Positions 1-9,290 of a DNA stretch of 64,000 nucleotides are shown here, one piece after another (the stretch's first letter is position 1; every line of letters begins with the position of its first letter). A program made the translations under genes and the position numbers. This DNA comes from JBDKGH01 sp039798265 (lineage in GTDB: Bacteria; Bacteroidota; Bacteroidia; Flavobacteriales_D; Sanyastnellaceae). The stretch covers positions 1 to 64,000 of the forward strand of contig JBDKGH010000139.1 of the NCBI GenBank assembly GCA_039798265.1. The letters are read 5' to 3'. The notes beneath the pieces were generated by a model. That model saw nothing but the letters and a program-made list of their open reading frames with translations, did not search any database and was not told the DNA's origin.

Positions 1-173
1 GTAAAACCAAAACGATAGAACTGAAGTTCACCCGGTTTTTCTCCGGTAATAACAGGCGCAAATTGTCCTGCGCCTACATTAGCGTTGGGTTCAAAAGTCA
101 CATTTGGCGCGGTAACACCAAAGCGCTTCTCGATTTCTTTAATCTTGGTAACGGTAACGTATCTTCCACACAT
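1..173 (-). CDS. SRAP family protein (YedK/HMCES type), N-terminal fragment
   Basis: The first 57 codons are present and the gene runs off the left edge. It opens with Met-Cys-Gly-Arg-Tyr, the signature of the SRAP family. After Met removal, Cys2 is the residue that crosslinks covalently to abasic sites in single-stranded DNA and shields them during replication. The later stretch NANVGAGQFAPVI fits the family's conserved 'YNxAPxQxxPVI' region. The start at 171-173 is fixed by the need for Cys at position 2. The Asn, Glu and His residues of the active site would lie outside the window. Family assignment rests on a short fragment, but the N-terminus is very characteristic. Confidence 0.85.
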   Translation of the reverse strand, partial: MCGRYVTVTKIKEIEKRFGVTAPNVTFEPNANVGAGQFAPVITGEKPGELQFYRFGF

Positions 174-233
174 GGCACAAAAATGCTAGGCTTAAATGTA
201 ACCTATTTACAACGGAGTGAAAAGCTAAAAAAA

Positions 234-1427
234 TTATTGCCGTTCCTTGTATTTGCGATTGGGATAGCCATACAGCATAGGGTCTGAAGAAGGAGGAATG
301 ACCCAACGCTGGGTGTTAGGTTCGTATTCAAATGAGTCAGCTATTTCTTCGGGAACAGCTTCTAAAATGGAGTCTGTTCTCCACTCAAAACATTCGGTTG
401 TGCGCTCTATCAAATGATGATTGTTCGCATAGAAAAAATCATTGGTATAGCTATGCGACATTTCGCGAAGCACATAAACTCCTTCTAATTTTTCAAAGGC
501 AACATAGAAGTGCGCATCAACAAATTCTTGGGTGATCTTTCTTTCGGGTAGCACATAATTATTGCTACGAGGATAATTGAATGTGGGATTGCGTTTACAG
601 AATCGTTCGAAGGATAGAAGGCCAAAGTCTGATTTAGAAATACGAATAATACCCGATTCAACTCCTTCACGGTTTAGTTGTGCTACGGAGTAATTACTGA
701 TCCCGTGGCTATCGGTCATGTATTTATCCGAACTGTATAAGATGGTATAAACGCTGTCTTCAGAGGTTTCTATCAATTGATAAGTATAGTCGCTGCTGAC
801 TTTGTAATTGAGTGCGTTACCAGTCGGGCTGAGCGTTGGGTTCAAGAGAAAAAAATCCAAGACATCATCACCGATGGGGATTTTGCCATCATGCGGAAAC
901 GCTTTTACGGGACGCTCAAAGGCAAAAGCATACACATTGGGGATATTATTAGCGTTGACAAGCAGGTAAGTATTGCTTTCAATTAAGTTACAAAGCGAAT
1001 ATTTGCCATAATGGTAGTTGCGGTAAAAACCTTTGAGCAAGTAACTGCGTGGGTTAAAATGGAGGGGTCTATTTTCTGTGCTCAGTCGCAGAATATCAGC
1101 GAGTGTAAGGGGCTGAAGCGTAATCTCATTCAGTAATCCTTCGCAGGTGAGTTGGATGATCTCTAAGGAATTGGGTTTCCAGTTTACAGCACGACTCTGA
1201 GAGCAACCGGTATAAAAAAAACGAAGAGAAAGAATAGGTGCGTAGTTAGGCAGTTCGAGTTCGAAGTATCCCGCAGAATCACTAGTGGCGGGGAAAGCTT
1301 CTCCAGCACTTACCATTACACCCTCTAATGGTGAAGGGCCATTTTTGATCTGCCCTTTGAAGGTTACTTGTCCTGAGTTAATCAGGTGCAATAGGCAGAA
1401 GAGTAGAAGGGTGAATTTAGCTTTCAT
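234..1427 (-). CDS. Secreted protein with N-terminal CarboxypepD_reg-like domain
   Basis: The protein has 397 residues. A signal peptide of about 19 residues ends at NSGQ. Residues about 20-95 (VTFKGQIKNG, then PLEGVMVSAG and TSDSAGYFELEL) form a carboxypeptidase-regulatory-like beta-sandwich, which is common at the N-terminus of Bacteroidota envelope proteins. The remaining 300 residues are rich in aromatic residues and beta-like, with no motif I can name. No C-terminal T9SS domain or TonB-dependent barrel is visible, so it is probably a periplasmic or surface protein of unknown role. Its stop codon lies 60 bases upstream of the SRAP start on the same strand, so co-transcription is possible. 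Confidence 0.8.
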   Translation of the reverse strand: MKAKFTLLLFCLLHLINSGQVTFKGQIKNGPSPLEGVMVSAGEAFPATSDSAGYFELELPNYAPILSLRFFYTGCSQSRAVNWKPNSLEIIQLTCEGLLNEITLQPLTLADILRLSTENRPLHFNPRSYLLKGFYRNYHYGKYSLCNLIESNTYLLVNANNIPNVYAFAFERPVKAFPHDGKIPIGDDVLDFFLLNPTLSPTGNALNYKVSSDYTYQLIETSEDSVYTILYSSDKYMTDSHGISNYSVAQLNREGVESGIIRISKSDFGLLSFERFCKRNPTFNYPRSNNYVLPERKITQEFVDAHFYVAFEKLEGVYVLREMSHSYTNDFFYANNHHLIERTTECFEWRTDSILEAVPEEIADSFEYEPNTQRWVIPPSSDPMLYGYPNRKYKERQ

Positions 1428-1546
1428 GTTTAAGTGAATCGAATCTAGTCATTTTCAAAATGCAATAGAAGGAAAAAGCACCAAAAATTTTCTTAAATAA
1501 ACGTTTAAACAGGGCATTTGTGATGTTGTGTTATACCACTATCCAC

Positions 1547-1554
1547 TACTTTCG
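1547..1554 (+). promoter_or_regulatory. Putative -10 element for nfu
   Basis: TACTTTCG is close to the Bacteroidota -10 consensus TAnnTTTG and lies 17 bases before the nfu ATG. A TTG at 1526-1528 is 18 bases upstream and could be the -33 part. The match is imperfect in the -10 (C for T). Confidence 0.4.
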
Positions 1555-1571
1555 CACTCTATCTAAGAGTC

Positions 1572-2225
1572 ATGTCAGAAACTAAAAAAATACCCACCTC
1601 TGTGTATGCAGAGATGACCCCCAATCCTGCAGCGATGAAATTTGTGGCTGATCGCCCATTGATCACCGGTGGTTTGCAGGTAGAATACCGCTCAAAAACA
1701 GAAGCCCGCGGCTCTAGCGCGCTGGCCGAGGAGTTGTTCAATTTCCCTTTTGTGACCAACGTATTTATCAGCGGCCCGTTCGTTACGGTTACCAAAGACG
1801 AATCGCTCGGTTGGGAAATGATCGTGATGCAATTGCGTGAATACATCCGCGAATGGTTGATGGACAATGCTGTGGCGGTATCTGTTGTGCCTGCTGGATT
1901 GATGAATCGCGCGTCGGAATCGGCATCAGCTGTTTCTGAAGACGGAAGCGCTGCACCAAGCAACGTGGACTACAGCAATTTTGAAGCAACTGAACACGAT
2001 GAAGAGATTCGCTTTTTACTTAACGAATTTGTGCGCCCTGCAGTGGAGATGGATGGCGGTGCTATCGATTTTATGGCCTACAAAGACAAGCGCGTGTACG
2101 TGCAATTGAAAGGCTCATGCAGCGGATGCCCATCGAGCACGGCTACGCTGAAAGGCGGTATCGAAAATTTATTGAAGGCAAAAATGCCAGATATCGTAGA
2201 AGAGGTAGTAGCTGAGTCGGTATAA
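1572..2225 (+). CDS. nfuA: Nfu-type Fe-S cluster carrier protein
   Basis: The protein has 217 residues and two domains. The N-terminal Nfu_N domain covers about residues 12-100 (EMTPNPAAMKF, later NFPFVTNVFISGPFVTVTK). The C-terminal NifU-like domain covers about 140-217 and carries the CSGCPSS motif, with Cys near 183 and 186. Two subunits hold a [4Fe-4S] cluster through this CxxC and pass it to apo-enzymes. A Ser/Ala-rich linker joins the domains. This domain order is that of eukaryotic and Bacteroidota Nfu rather than E. coli NfuA, which has a degenerate A-type domain first. The heavy use of Fe-S proteins here (ActB, QueG) makes such a carrier expected. Confidence 0.9.
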   Translation: MSETKKIPTSVYAEMTPNPAAMKFVADRPLITGGLQVEYRSKTEARGSSALAEELFNFPFVTNVFISGPFVTVTKDESLGWEMIVMQLREYIREWLMDNAVAVSVVPAGLMNRASESASAVSEDGSAAPSNVDYSNFEATEHDEEIRFLLNEFVRPAVEMDGGAIDFMAYKDKRVYVQLKGSCSGCPSSTATLKGGIENLLKAKMPDIVEEVVAESV

Positions 2226-2230
2226 CGGAC

Positions 2231-2908
2231 TTAGTGATCGAAGCCGAAGCACACATAACCCTGTGCATGCCACACTTCACGTATTTCGCTCCACTCCATA
2301 TCGTACGGTTCGTACAACTCATTATCTGAGATCAAACGAAGCGATGTGGATTGGGGCGTTTTTTCTGCCCGTTTGAATACGATACCATCATTGGCGGTTA
2401 CGATAACGTATCGCTCGCCTGTGCGCACACTTGACCATTCTTCTACAAAGCTGGTAATGATGTAAGCGCCATCTGGCACGGGCAACATGCTATCGCCTTG
2501 TATTTGAAAAATGCGATGCGTGCGGTCGCGCTTTAATTCAGAAAAAGGTAAATCGAACACAGGCAATTGCTCGATAAATGATGGATCGCCAAATCCGCTG
2601 GCATAACCTGCCGAAGCGCGCAAGGGCACAAGAGGTATGCGTTCCATTCCATCCGAATCGACTAATACGGGTAGTACACGAATGGTGCTACCAACAGCAG
2701 AAGCGTTTGCCTCATCGGCCAAAAATTGATCGATGGTTAAGTCGAAATAGCTAGCGATGCGCTGAAGCACTTCTAGCTTGGGTTCTGCTCGCCCTTCTTC
2801 ATACGCACCAATGACAGGGCGATTGAGTTCGAGGGCTTCTGCAAGCTGTGTTTGGGTAATTCCCTTTAACTTGCGGTGGAATCGTAATTGTTCTGCGAAT
2901 GTGGCCAT
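2231..2908 (-). CDS. XRE-family repressor with S24 (LexA-like) peptidase domain
   Basis: The protein has 225 residues. Residues about 8-62 form a Cro/C1-type helix-turn-helix (LKGITQTQLAEALELNRPVI). The C-terminal half, about 85-220, is an S24 signal-peptidase-like fold. The likely catalytic Ser is in QGDSMLPV and the Lys in IVFKRAEK. An Ala-Gly (ASAGYASG) before the domain is where LexA-like regulators self-cleave. The gene converges on nfu with five bases between stops. No phage genes lie nearby, so this is probably a chromosomal stress regulator rather than a prophage repressor. Targets are unknown. Confidence 0.85.
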   Translation of the reverse strand: MATFAEQLRFHRKLKGITQTQLAEALELNRPVIGAYEEGRAEPKLEVLQRIASYFDLTIDQFLADEANASAVGSTIRVLPVLVDSDGMERIPLVPLRASAGYASGFGDPSFIEQLPVFDLPFSELKRDRTHRIFQIQGDSMLPVPDGAYIITSFVEEWSSVRTGERYVIVTANDGIVFKRAEKTPQSTSLRLISDNELYEPYDMEWSEIREVWHAQGYVCFGFDH

Positions 2909-2981
2909 TAGGCCGCAAGTTAAAAAAGAATGCTAATTCTTTTCGCTTTTTTCGATTCTATTTCTTTTTTTTGCTTCACCA

Positions 2982-3731
2982 ATGGCACAAAAGCACCTTA
3001 TTCTCATCCATGGTTTTTTAGAAAACTCTTCCATGTGGCAACCCCTTTTGGACCGTGTTTCCAAACGCGAATGGAATATTCAATTTGTACAAATCCCTGG
3101 TCATGGCAGCCATCCTAATTTACCCAAGGAGTGGACGCCCGAAGCCTACATGCACGATCTGAGGAGCCAAATCACCATAGGTGAAGGTGAAAAAGCATTC
3201 GTAATTGGACATTCGATGGGAGGTTATCTCGCTGCGCATCTTGTGCAATGGATGCCTGAAAAAATAAGTGGACTTCTTTTATTCCATAGCAAAGCAGGCG
3301 CTGACGAACCGGAGAAGGTAGCAGCACGCAAGAAGTCGATCGAAGCGGCAAAGGAGTCAAAAGACCTGTATGTGCGCACCATGATTACTTCTTTGTTTAA
3401 TCCCGAGCACAGAGAGGCCAGTCATCAAGCTATCGAAGATCAAATTGCCTATGCAAAAGAGTTGTCAGTAGACACCATAGCGGCATCGCATACGGTGATG
3501 TTTTCGCGAACGAGTGCGGTGGAGGGTTTGAAAAACCGTTCGTTTTCTCTCTTTTATTTTTTAGGAAAAAAAGATCCTTCATTGCCTGCAGACTTGATGG
3601 AAAAGGAGCTCGCGGAACTTCCTGGTGCAGTGGTCTATTGGACCGATGTGGCCGCACACATGTCGCACTTCGAATCGCCGAAAGAAGCAGGCGATTTTCT
3701 TCAACGCATATTGCGCACGATAGATGCATAA
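2982..3731 (+). CDS. Alpha/beta hydrolase
   Basis: The protein has 249 residues and no signal peptide. The fold markers are in order: the oxyanion-hole region LILIHGFLENSSMW near the N-terminus, the nucleophile elbow GHSMGG near residue 77, a likely acidic residue in GKKDPSLP, and the catalytic His in AAHMSHFE near the C-terminus. This resembles the family of small serine esterases and carboxylesterases (MhpC/YcjY-like). The substrate cannot be deduced. The ATG at 2982 comes shortly before the conserved first strand, so the start is secure. The gene is divergent from the XRE/S24 regulator across 73 bases, so regulation by it is possible but not shown. Confidence 0.85.
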   Translation: MAQKHLILIHGFLENSSMWQPLLDRVSKREWNIQFVQIPGHGSHPNLPKEWTPEAYMHDLRSQITIGEGEKAFVIGHSMGGYLAAHLVQWMPEKISGLLLFHSKAGADEPEKVAARKKSIEAAKESKDLYVRTMITSLFNPEHREASHQAIEDQIAYAKELSVDTIAASHTVMFSRTSAVEGLKNRSFSLFYFLGKKDPSLPADLMEKELAELPGAVVYWTDVAAHMSHFESPKEAGDFLQRILRTIDA

Positions 3732-3762
3732 ATGATAATTGGTAAATCTTTGGGTGGATTGG

Positions 3763-3794
3763 TTTGGCAAAAGTGGCACCTGCCCTTACTTTTG
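3763..3794 (+). promoter_or_regulatory. Bacteroidota-type promoter of the amidohydrolase pair
   Basis: TTTG at 3763-3766 and TACTTTTG at 3787-3794 are separated by 20 bases. This matches the TTTG/TAnnTTTG sigma-70 consensus of the phylum. The ATG at 3817 follows 22 bases after the -10 box. Confidence 0.65.
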
Positions 3795-3816
3795 AAAAAC
3801 CAGAACCAACCTAAGA

Positions 3817-6800
3817 ATGAAACAACTGATTGCGTTGTGCTTTGCTTTGTTCAGCATAGCCGCTTTTTCTCAAGAGACTTTTCCATACAATGGCATTCGC
3901 CCGAAGGAAGTTACGCTTGATGCTTATGTGCAAGCTACTGTTTGGATAGACTTTCAAACGAAAATAGAGAATGCAACCCTTTTGGTAGAAAAAGGCCGAG
4001 TGGTGAGTTGTATTGCCAACGGTCCTGTTCCGGCCCATGCAGTAGTGCATCAAATGCAAGGACGGGTGATCTATCCTTCTTTCATTGATATGTACAGCGA
4101 TTATGGCTTACCTCGTCAAGAAGGTGAGCAGCCGGGTCGCATGCGTCAACCAGCGGAGTCAACTGAAAAAGGGGCGAAAGGATGGAACTTGGCGATCAAG
4201 TCGGATAAAAGAGCAGCTTTGCTTTTTTCACCACAACAAGAAGTTGCAAAGGAGTATCGCGATGCGGGTTTTGGTTCGGTACTTACGCATTCTATGGATG
4301 GTATTTCCCGCGGCACTTCAGCCGTAGTGACGTTTAATCCCATTGCGCAGTTGGGTCTCTTGAAAGCGGATGCTGCCTCACATTTTTCTTTTTCTAAAGG
4401 TTCAAGTACCCAACAGTATCCATCTTCCCTCATGGGTTCCATTGCCCTGTTGCGTCAAACGTATTGTGATTTGAATTGGTATAAAACGGGAGGAAACAAA
4501 GAAGAGCGCAACTTGAGTTTGGAAGCCTTGGCCCAATATGACAAACTTCCTCAAATATTTGAAGCCAATGAAAAGTGGAATATTCTGCGGGCTGATAAAG
4601 TCGGGGATGAATTCGGCATTCAATACATCTTTAAAGGTGGTGGCGATGAGTACCAACGACTAGATGAAATAAGGGCGACCAATGGTTGTTTGATACTACC
4701 CGTTCAATTTCCAGCAGCGTATGATGTGAGCGATCCTTATTTAACGCGTTTGATTTCTTTGGAAGAAATGAAACATTGGGAACTGGCTCCATCTAATGCT
4801 TTTTTGGTTCATCAAAAAGGAATTCCATTTGTGTTTACGGCCCATGGATTAACGGATAAAAAAGAATTTTTACCGAATATCAGAAAGGCAATTGATCGTG
4901 GACTGCCCGAGCAAGAAGCATTAAAAGCGCTCACTCATACCCCCGCTAGTTGGCTCAGTATGGGCGATCAAATAGGGGCTTTGAAAACCGGTATGTGGGC
5001 TAACTTCTTTGTGGCCAATGGAAATATTTTCGAGGAAGGAAGTTCTATCATTGAACATTTTATTCAAGGCGAAAGAAATGCAGTGAGCGACGATCGCAAT
5101 GTGCGCTTCAATGGAAAATATAATTTTATTGCACCAGGCTTGAACCTCGATTTTGAAGTGCAATTTGGCGCTGCCGAATCACAAACCAAAGCAACAGCAA
5201 AAGGAATCTACCAGCACGCCGCTGAAAACAACAAATCGCTGGTAACGGATACGGTGTCGATGGAGATGAAGATTGTTTTGGAAAGCAATCAACTTACCAT
5301 TACGATTCAACCAGACTCTGCTTCAAAGCCGCTCGGTGTTTTGCGATTAGCAGGATTGATCAATGGAAATACATGGAGTGGTAGCGGACAAAATGCGATG
5401 TCTTCCTGGTTTGAGTGGACAGCCACTCGCAAGAGTGCATTGGATGAAAAGGCAAAAAAAGAAAAAGCCAAAAAGATTCAAGAAGTAGGCACTATCATCT
5501 ATCCATTTACAGCCTACGGGGCACCACAGTTGCCCGACATGGAGAATGTATTGTATAAAAACATCACCATTTGGACCTGTGAAAAGGAAGGGAAAGTGGA
5601 AGGTGATGTATGGATAAAGGAGGGAAAAATAGCAGCTGTAGGCCAAGGCTTAACAGCTCCTGGTGCTAAAGTCATCGATGCGAAAGACAAAGGTTGGCAC
5701 ATTACTCCGGGAATAATTGATGAACACAGTCATATTGCACTGGCTAGTGTGAACGAAGGTACCCAAGCGAGCAGCGCCGAAGTGAAGGAAGCTTCGGTGC
5801 TATGGCCAGATGATGTAGATATATACCGCCAATTGAGCGGTGGAGTAGTGGCTGCTCAACTCTTACACGGAAGCGCAAATCCCATTGGTGGTCAGAGTGC
5901 GCTCGTTAAAATGAGATGGGGCCAATCAGATCAAGGAATGCTCATCGAAAACGCTGATGGTTTTATCAAGTTTGCCTTAGGAGAAAATGTGAAGCAAAGT
6001 AATTGGGGAGATTTTGCGACGGATCGTTTTCCTCAAACGCGCATGGGAGTGGAACAGGTGTATTATGATCATTTTATTCGAGCAAGAGAGTATGGTGAAA
6101 AATGGAAAAATTTTCAAAGTGCTAGCGCTTCCAAATCAAAAAGAAGTGTGTTAGTTCCTGCACCGCGTCGCGATTTGGAGATGGAGGCGTTGTTGGAGAT
6201 TATGAATGCAAAACGATTCATTACCTGCCACAGTTATGTGCAAAGTGAAATCAATATGCTCATGCACATGGCGGATAGCATGGGATTCCGAATAAATACG
6301 TTCACGCATATTTTGGAAGGCTATAAAGTGGCTGATAAGATGAAAGAACACGGCGCAGGAGGTTCTACCTTCAGCGATTGGTGGGCTTACAAAATGGAAG
6401 TAAAGGATGCTATTCCATTCAACGCGGCCATTATGCACAAAATGGGCATTACGGTGGCCATCAATTCAGATGATGCTGAAATGGCGCGTCGTCTCAATCA
6501 AGAGGCGGGAAAAACAGTAAAGTACGGCGGAGTAAGTGAAGAAGAAGCGTTGAAAATGGTGACCTTAAATCCCGCTATACTATTGCATCTCGATAGCAGA
6601 ATGGGCTCCATCAAAGTCGGCAAAGATGCGGATGTTGTAGTGTGGAGTGCACATCCACTGAGCATCTATGCTGAAGCACTCAATACGTATATCGATGGCC
6701 GTTGTTATTACAGCCGTGAAATGAATGAAGAACGAGAAAAAAGTATGGAGCTTGAGCGCCAACGCTTGATTGCAAAAATGCTCGAATCTAAAAACAATGG

Positions 6801-6888
6801 AGAACCTACTCAACTGCCAGCTATGAAGCATAAGCGGCATTTCCATTGCGATACCGAAGATCAGTCCTCTACTATTTTACTCCGTTAA
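3817..6888 (+). CDS. Secreted tandem amidohydrolase-family protein
   Basis: The protein has 1023 residues with a signal peptide (about 1-19, ending AFSQ) and two amidohydrolase-like halves. The C-terminal half (about 570-1000) keeps the metal-binding signature: PGIIDEHSHIAL gives HxH, ITCHSY and FTHILEG supply further His, and AINSDDAEM supplies the Asp. It is probably an imidazolonepropionase/dihydroorotase-type hydrolase. The N-terminal half has the same frame, but the HxH site reads FIDMYSDYGL, so it cannot bind metal in the usual way. A Lys-rich linker joins the halves. The next gene, 11 bases on, is another degenerate copy, so the two proteins probably work as a complex. Substrate unknown, possibly a cyclic amide or dipeptide-like compound. 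Confidence 0.85.
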   Translation: MKQLIALCFALFSIAAFSQETFPYNGIRPKEVTLDAYVQATVWIDFQTKIENATLLVEKGRVVSCIANGPVPAHAVVHQMQGRVIYPSFIDMYSDYGLPRQEGEQPGRMRQPAESTEKGAKGWNLAIKSDKRAALLFSPQQEVAKEYRDAGFGSVLTHSMDGISRGTSAVVTFNPIAQLGLLKADAASHFSFSKGSSTQQYPSSLMGSIALLRQTYCDLNWYKTGGNKEERNLSLEALAQYDKLPQIFEANEKWNILRADKVGDEFGIQYIFKGGGDEYQRLDEIRATNGCLILPVQFPAAYDVSDPYLTRLISLEEMKHWELAPSNAFLVHQKGIPFVFTAHGLTDKKEFLPNIRKAIDRGLPEQEALKALTHTPASWLSMGDQIGALKTGMWANFFVANGNIFEEGSSIIEHFIQGERNAVSDDRNVRFNGKYNFIAPGLNLDFEVQFGAAESQTKATAKGIYQHAAENNKSLVTDTVSMEMKIVLESNQLTITIQPDSASKPLGVLRLAGLINGNTWSGSGQNAMSSWFEWTATRKSALDEKAKKEKAKKIQEVGTIIYPFTAYGAPQLPDMENVLYKNITIWTCEKEGKVEGDVWIKEGKIAAVGQGLTAPGAKVIDAKDKGWHITPGIIDEHSHIALASVNEGTQASSAEVKEASVLWPDDVDIYRQLSGGVVAAQLLHGSANPIGGQSALVKMRWGQSDQGMLIENADGFIKFALGENVKQSNWGDFATDRFPQTRMGVEQVYYDHFIRAREYGEKWKNFQSASASKSKRSVLVPAPRRDLEMEALLEIMNAKRFITCHSYVQSEINMLMHMADSMGFRINTFTHILEGYKVADKMKEHGAGGSTFSDWWAYKMEVKDAIPFNAAIMHKMGITVAINSDDAEMARRLNQEAGKTVKYGGVSEEEALKMVTLNPAILLHLDSRMGSIKVGKDADVVVWSAHPLSIYAEALNTYIDGRCYYSREMNEEREKSMELERQRLIAKMLESKNNGEPTQLPAMKHKRHFHCDTEDQSSTILLR

Positions 6889-6899
6889 TACTGAACACA

Positions 6900-8213
6900 A
6901 TGAAAAAGCTATATACCTTATTCGCTCTATTGGTGGTGCTAAGTGCAGCGGCTCAACCTACCATTTTACCAGCACCCCAGCAAACGAAGTCCATGCTCAT
7001 CATGAACGCTACGGCTCACGTGGGTAATGGCGAGGTGATTGAAAATTCGGCCATTGGAATAAAAGATGGAAAAATAGTATTGGCCGCAGATGCGCGTCTT
7101 ATCCGTTTGGATATGAGTGCTTATGATACCATTATTTATGCCTCAGGACAGCACGTTTACCCCGGTTTTATTGCGCCCAATAGCACATTGGGTTTGGTAG
7201 AAGTAGAAGCGGTAAGAGCCACACGTGATTTTTCAGAAGTGGGAACATTTAAACCGAGCGTTCGTTCGATTATTGCCTACAATACAGATTCTGAAGTTAT
7301 TCCTACCGTTCGTTCTAACGGTGTATTGATGATTCAAGTAACGCCTCGCAGCGGAATAGTGAGCGGCACATCTTCTGTAGTGCAATTGGATGCATGGAAC
7401 TGGGAAGACGCTGTGGTGAAGCTTGATGATGGGGTGCACCTCAATTGGCCGAGCATGCACCACAAGCACAATGACAAAGGCAAAACGAAAATAGAGTTGA
7501 TGAAAAATTATGATCAACAGCTCACGGAGATTCATTCTTTTTTCAACGAAGCAAAAGCTTATCTTCAAAATAAAACGACCACTGAAAAGGAGATCCGCTT
7601 TGAAGCGCTGCGCGGTATTTTTGAAGGAAGTCAGGTATTGTATGTGCACGCCGATGATACGAAACAAATAGGAGAGGCGATTGCATTCAAACGCGAGATG
7701 AAATTATCCAAGGTGGTAATTGTGGGCGGTTATGATAGTTGGTTAATGACCAAAGAATTGAAAGAAGAAAACATCGGTGTCATGTTACCGCGTGTTCATT
7801 CGCTTCCTATGTATAATGAAGATGAGGTAAACTTGCCCTATCAATTACCCGCTCGTTTGTACAAAGCTGGAGTAAAGTTTTGTTTCCAAAATCAGGGTGA
7901 TATGGAAGCGATGGGGACGCGTAATTTGCCTTTTTTGGCGGGTACTGCGGTGACCTATGGTTTACCTTATGAAGAAGCCATTAGAGCGCTTACCTTGAGT
8001 GCAGCGGAAATGATGGGTTGCGGTGATACCGTGGGTTCTATAGAGGTAGGAAAAGACGCCACCCTTTTTATTTCAAAAGGTGACGCCTTGGATATGTTGA
8101 CCAATGATGTTCAGCTAGCCCTCATTCAAGGCCGCATAATTGATTTAACAAGCAAGCAAACTGATCTGTACGAGAAGTACATGAAAAAGTATGGCTTGCC
8201 TTTGGAAGATTAA
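6900..8213 (+). CDS. Secreted amidohydrolase-like protein, metal site degenerate
   Basis: The protein has 437 residues. I chose the ATG at 6900, since it gives a clean signal peptide (MKKLYTLFALLVVLSAAAQ); an in-frame start 54 bases upstream would bury that peptide inside the previous gene. The fold is amidohydrolase-like: a composite N-terminal domain (IGIKDGKIVLAAD), the site VYPGFIAPNSTLGL where active members have HxH, and a C-terminal SIEVGKDATLFI closing motif. Both His of the HxH are absent. The sequence resembles the N-terminal half of the preceding protein. It is best read as a non-catalytic partner or scaffold of that enzyme in the periplasm. Its stop overlaps the trpS stop by four bases. 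Confidence 0.8.
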   Translation: MKKLYTLFALLVVLSAAAQPTILPAPQQTKSMLIMNATAHVGNGEVIENSAIGIKDGKIVLAADARLIRLDMSAYDTIIYASGQHVYPGFIAPNSTLGLVEVEAVRATRDFSEVGTFKPSVRSIIAYNTDSEVIPTVRSNGVLMIQVTPRSGIVSGTSSVVQLDAWNWEDAVVKLDDGVHLNWPSMHHKHNDKGKTKIELMKNYDQQLTEIHSFFNEAKAYLQNKTTTEKEIRFEALRGIFEGSQVLYVHADDTKQIGEAIAFKREMKLSKVVIVGGYDSWLMTKELKEENIGVMLPRVHSLPMYNEDEVNLPYQLPARLYKAGVKFCFQNQGDMEAMGTRNLPFLAGTAVTYGLPYEEAIRALTLSAAEMMGCGDTVGSIEVGKDATLFISKGDALDMLTNDVQLALIQGRIIDLTSKQTDLYEKYMKKYGLPLED

Positions 8214-9181
8214 TAACCGAGTTTTTCGCGCACTCGACCAAGTACTTCGTTCGCTACTACACGCGCTTTTTCTGCACCAAATTGAAGCTTCTCTTCAATC
8301 AGGTGTTTGTTGCTCATGTACTGGTTATACAACTCACGTTCTTTTTCAAAACGAGTAACGATGGCTTGAAGTAGGTCTTTTTTTGCATGACCCCAACCGT
8401 AGTTACCAGCGCGAAGTTTTGTTTCCAATTCGGCAGCTTCCTCAGGTGAAGCGATCAAAGAGTACAGGGCGTGAATAGAGTTTGATTTTGGATCTTTCGG
8501 ATCTTCCAAAGCAGTACTATCGGTAGCGATTTTTTTATTAATCACATCTTTCAATTCTTTTTCTGAAAGAAAAACATTGATGTAATTGCCGTAGGACTTG
8601 CTCATTTTTTGTCCATCAGTGCCAGGCACGTACATTGTGCTTTCGTTCAATTTGGCTTCGGGCAAAACAAATGTTTCACCCATCTTATTATTGAAGGTAC
8701 TAGCAATGTCGCGAGTGATTTCGAGGTGTTGCACCTGGTCTTTTCCCACCGGAACATAATTGGCATTATACAAAATAATATCAGCGGCCATTAGTACGGG
8801 GTAAGTAAAAAGCCCTGCGTTTACATCGCTCAAGCGATCAGATTTATCCTTGAATGAATGCGCATTGGCAAGCATGGGATAAGGTGTAAAGCAACTGAGG
8901 TACCAAGTGAGTTCAGCCACTTGAGGAATATCGCTCTGGCGGTAAAACGTATTTTTCTCAATATCCAATCCGAAAGCAAGCCAAGTTGCGGCAACAGCAT
9001 AGGTATGTTCTCGAAGAAGTTCAGCGTCTTTCACTTGAGTTAGCGAGTGAAGATTAGCGATGAACAAAAAAGCGTCGTTTTGAGGATGGTTACTCATCTC
9101 AACAGCAGGAACTACCGCACCCAAAATGTTGCCAAGGTGTGGGATGTTGGTACTTTGAATACCCGTTAATATACGTGCCAT
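8210..9181 (-). CDS. trpS: Tryptophanyl-tRNA synthetase
   Basis: The protein has 323 residues and is a class Ic aminoacyl-tRNA synthetase that charges tRNA-Trp. The N-terminal ATP-binding motif is HLGN (the HIGH equivalent in this family) and the second is GQKMSKSYGN. The length agrees with bacterial TrpRS (about 320-340). I set the start at the ATG at 9179-9181, because MARILTGIQST is the conserved N-terminus; an upstream in-frame start would add 14 residues lacking family character. The gene is convergent with the amidohydrolase pair and divergent from plsC. Confidence 0.95.
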   Translation of the reverse strand: MARILTGIQSTNIPHLGNILGAVVPAVEMSNHPQNDAFLFIANLHSLTQVKDAELLREHTYAVAATWLAFGLDIEKNTFYRQSDIPQVAELTWYLSCFTPYPMLANAHSFKDKSDRLSDVNAGLFTYPVLMAADIILYNANYVPVGKDQVQHLEITRDIASTFNNKMGETFVLPEAKLNESTMYVPGTDGQKMSKSYGNYINVFLSEKELKDVINKKIATDSTALEDPKDPKSNSIHALYSLIASPEEAAELETKLRAGNYGWGHAKKDLLQAIVTRFEKERELYNQYMSNKHLIEEKLQFGAEKARVVANEVLGRVREKLGY

Positions 9182-9290
9182 ATTCGAATTGTTTGAGGGT
9201 GCAAAGAACGGAAGTATCGGCATATCCTCCCAAGTGAATCTCGCTATTTGTTCGTTCTACACTATCTTCACCCTCCCTTTTAGGAAAACC

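Noticed and set aside
1559..1963. 134-codon frame on the minus strand over nfu
   Set aside because: It is antisense to a conserved two-domain Nfu protein and has no recognisable family features.
7233..7667. 144-codon minus-strand frame inside the second amidohydrolase gene
   Set aside because: It is a shadow of a conserved plus-strand gene; its composition (rich in Phe, Ile, His, Arg) is typical of antisense frames.
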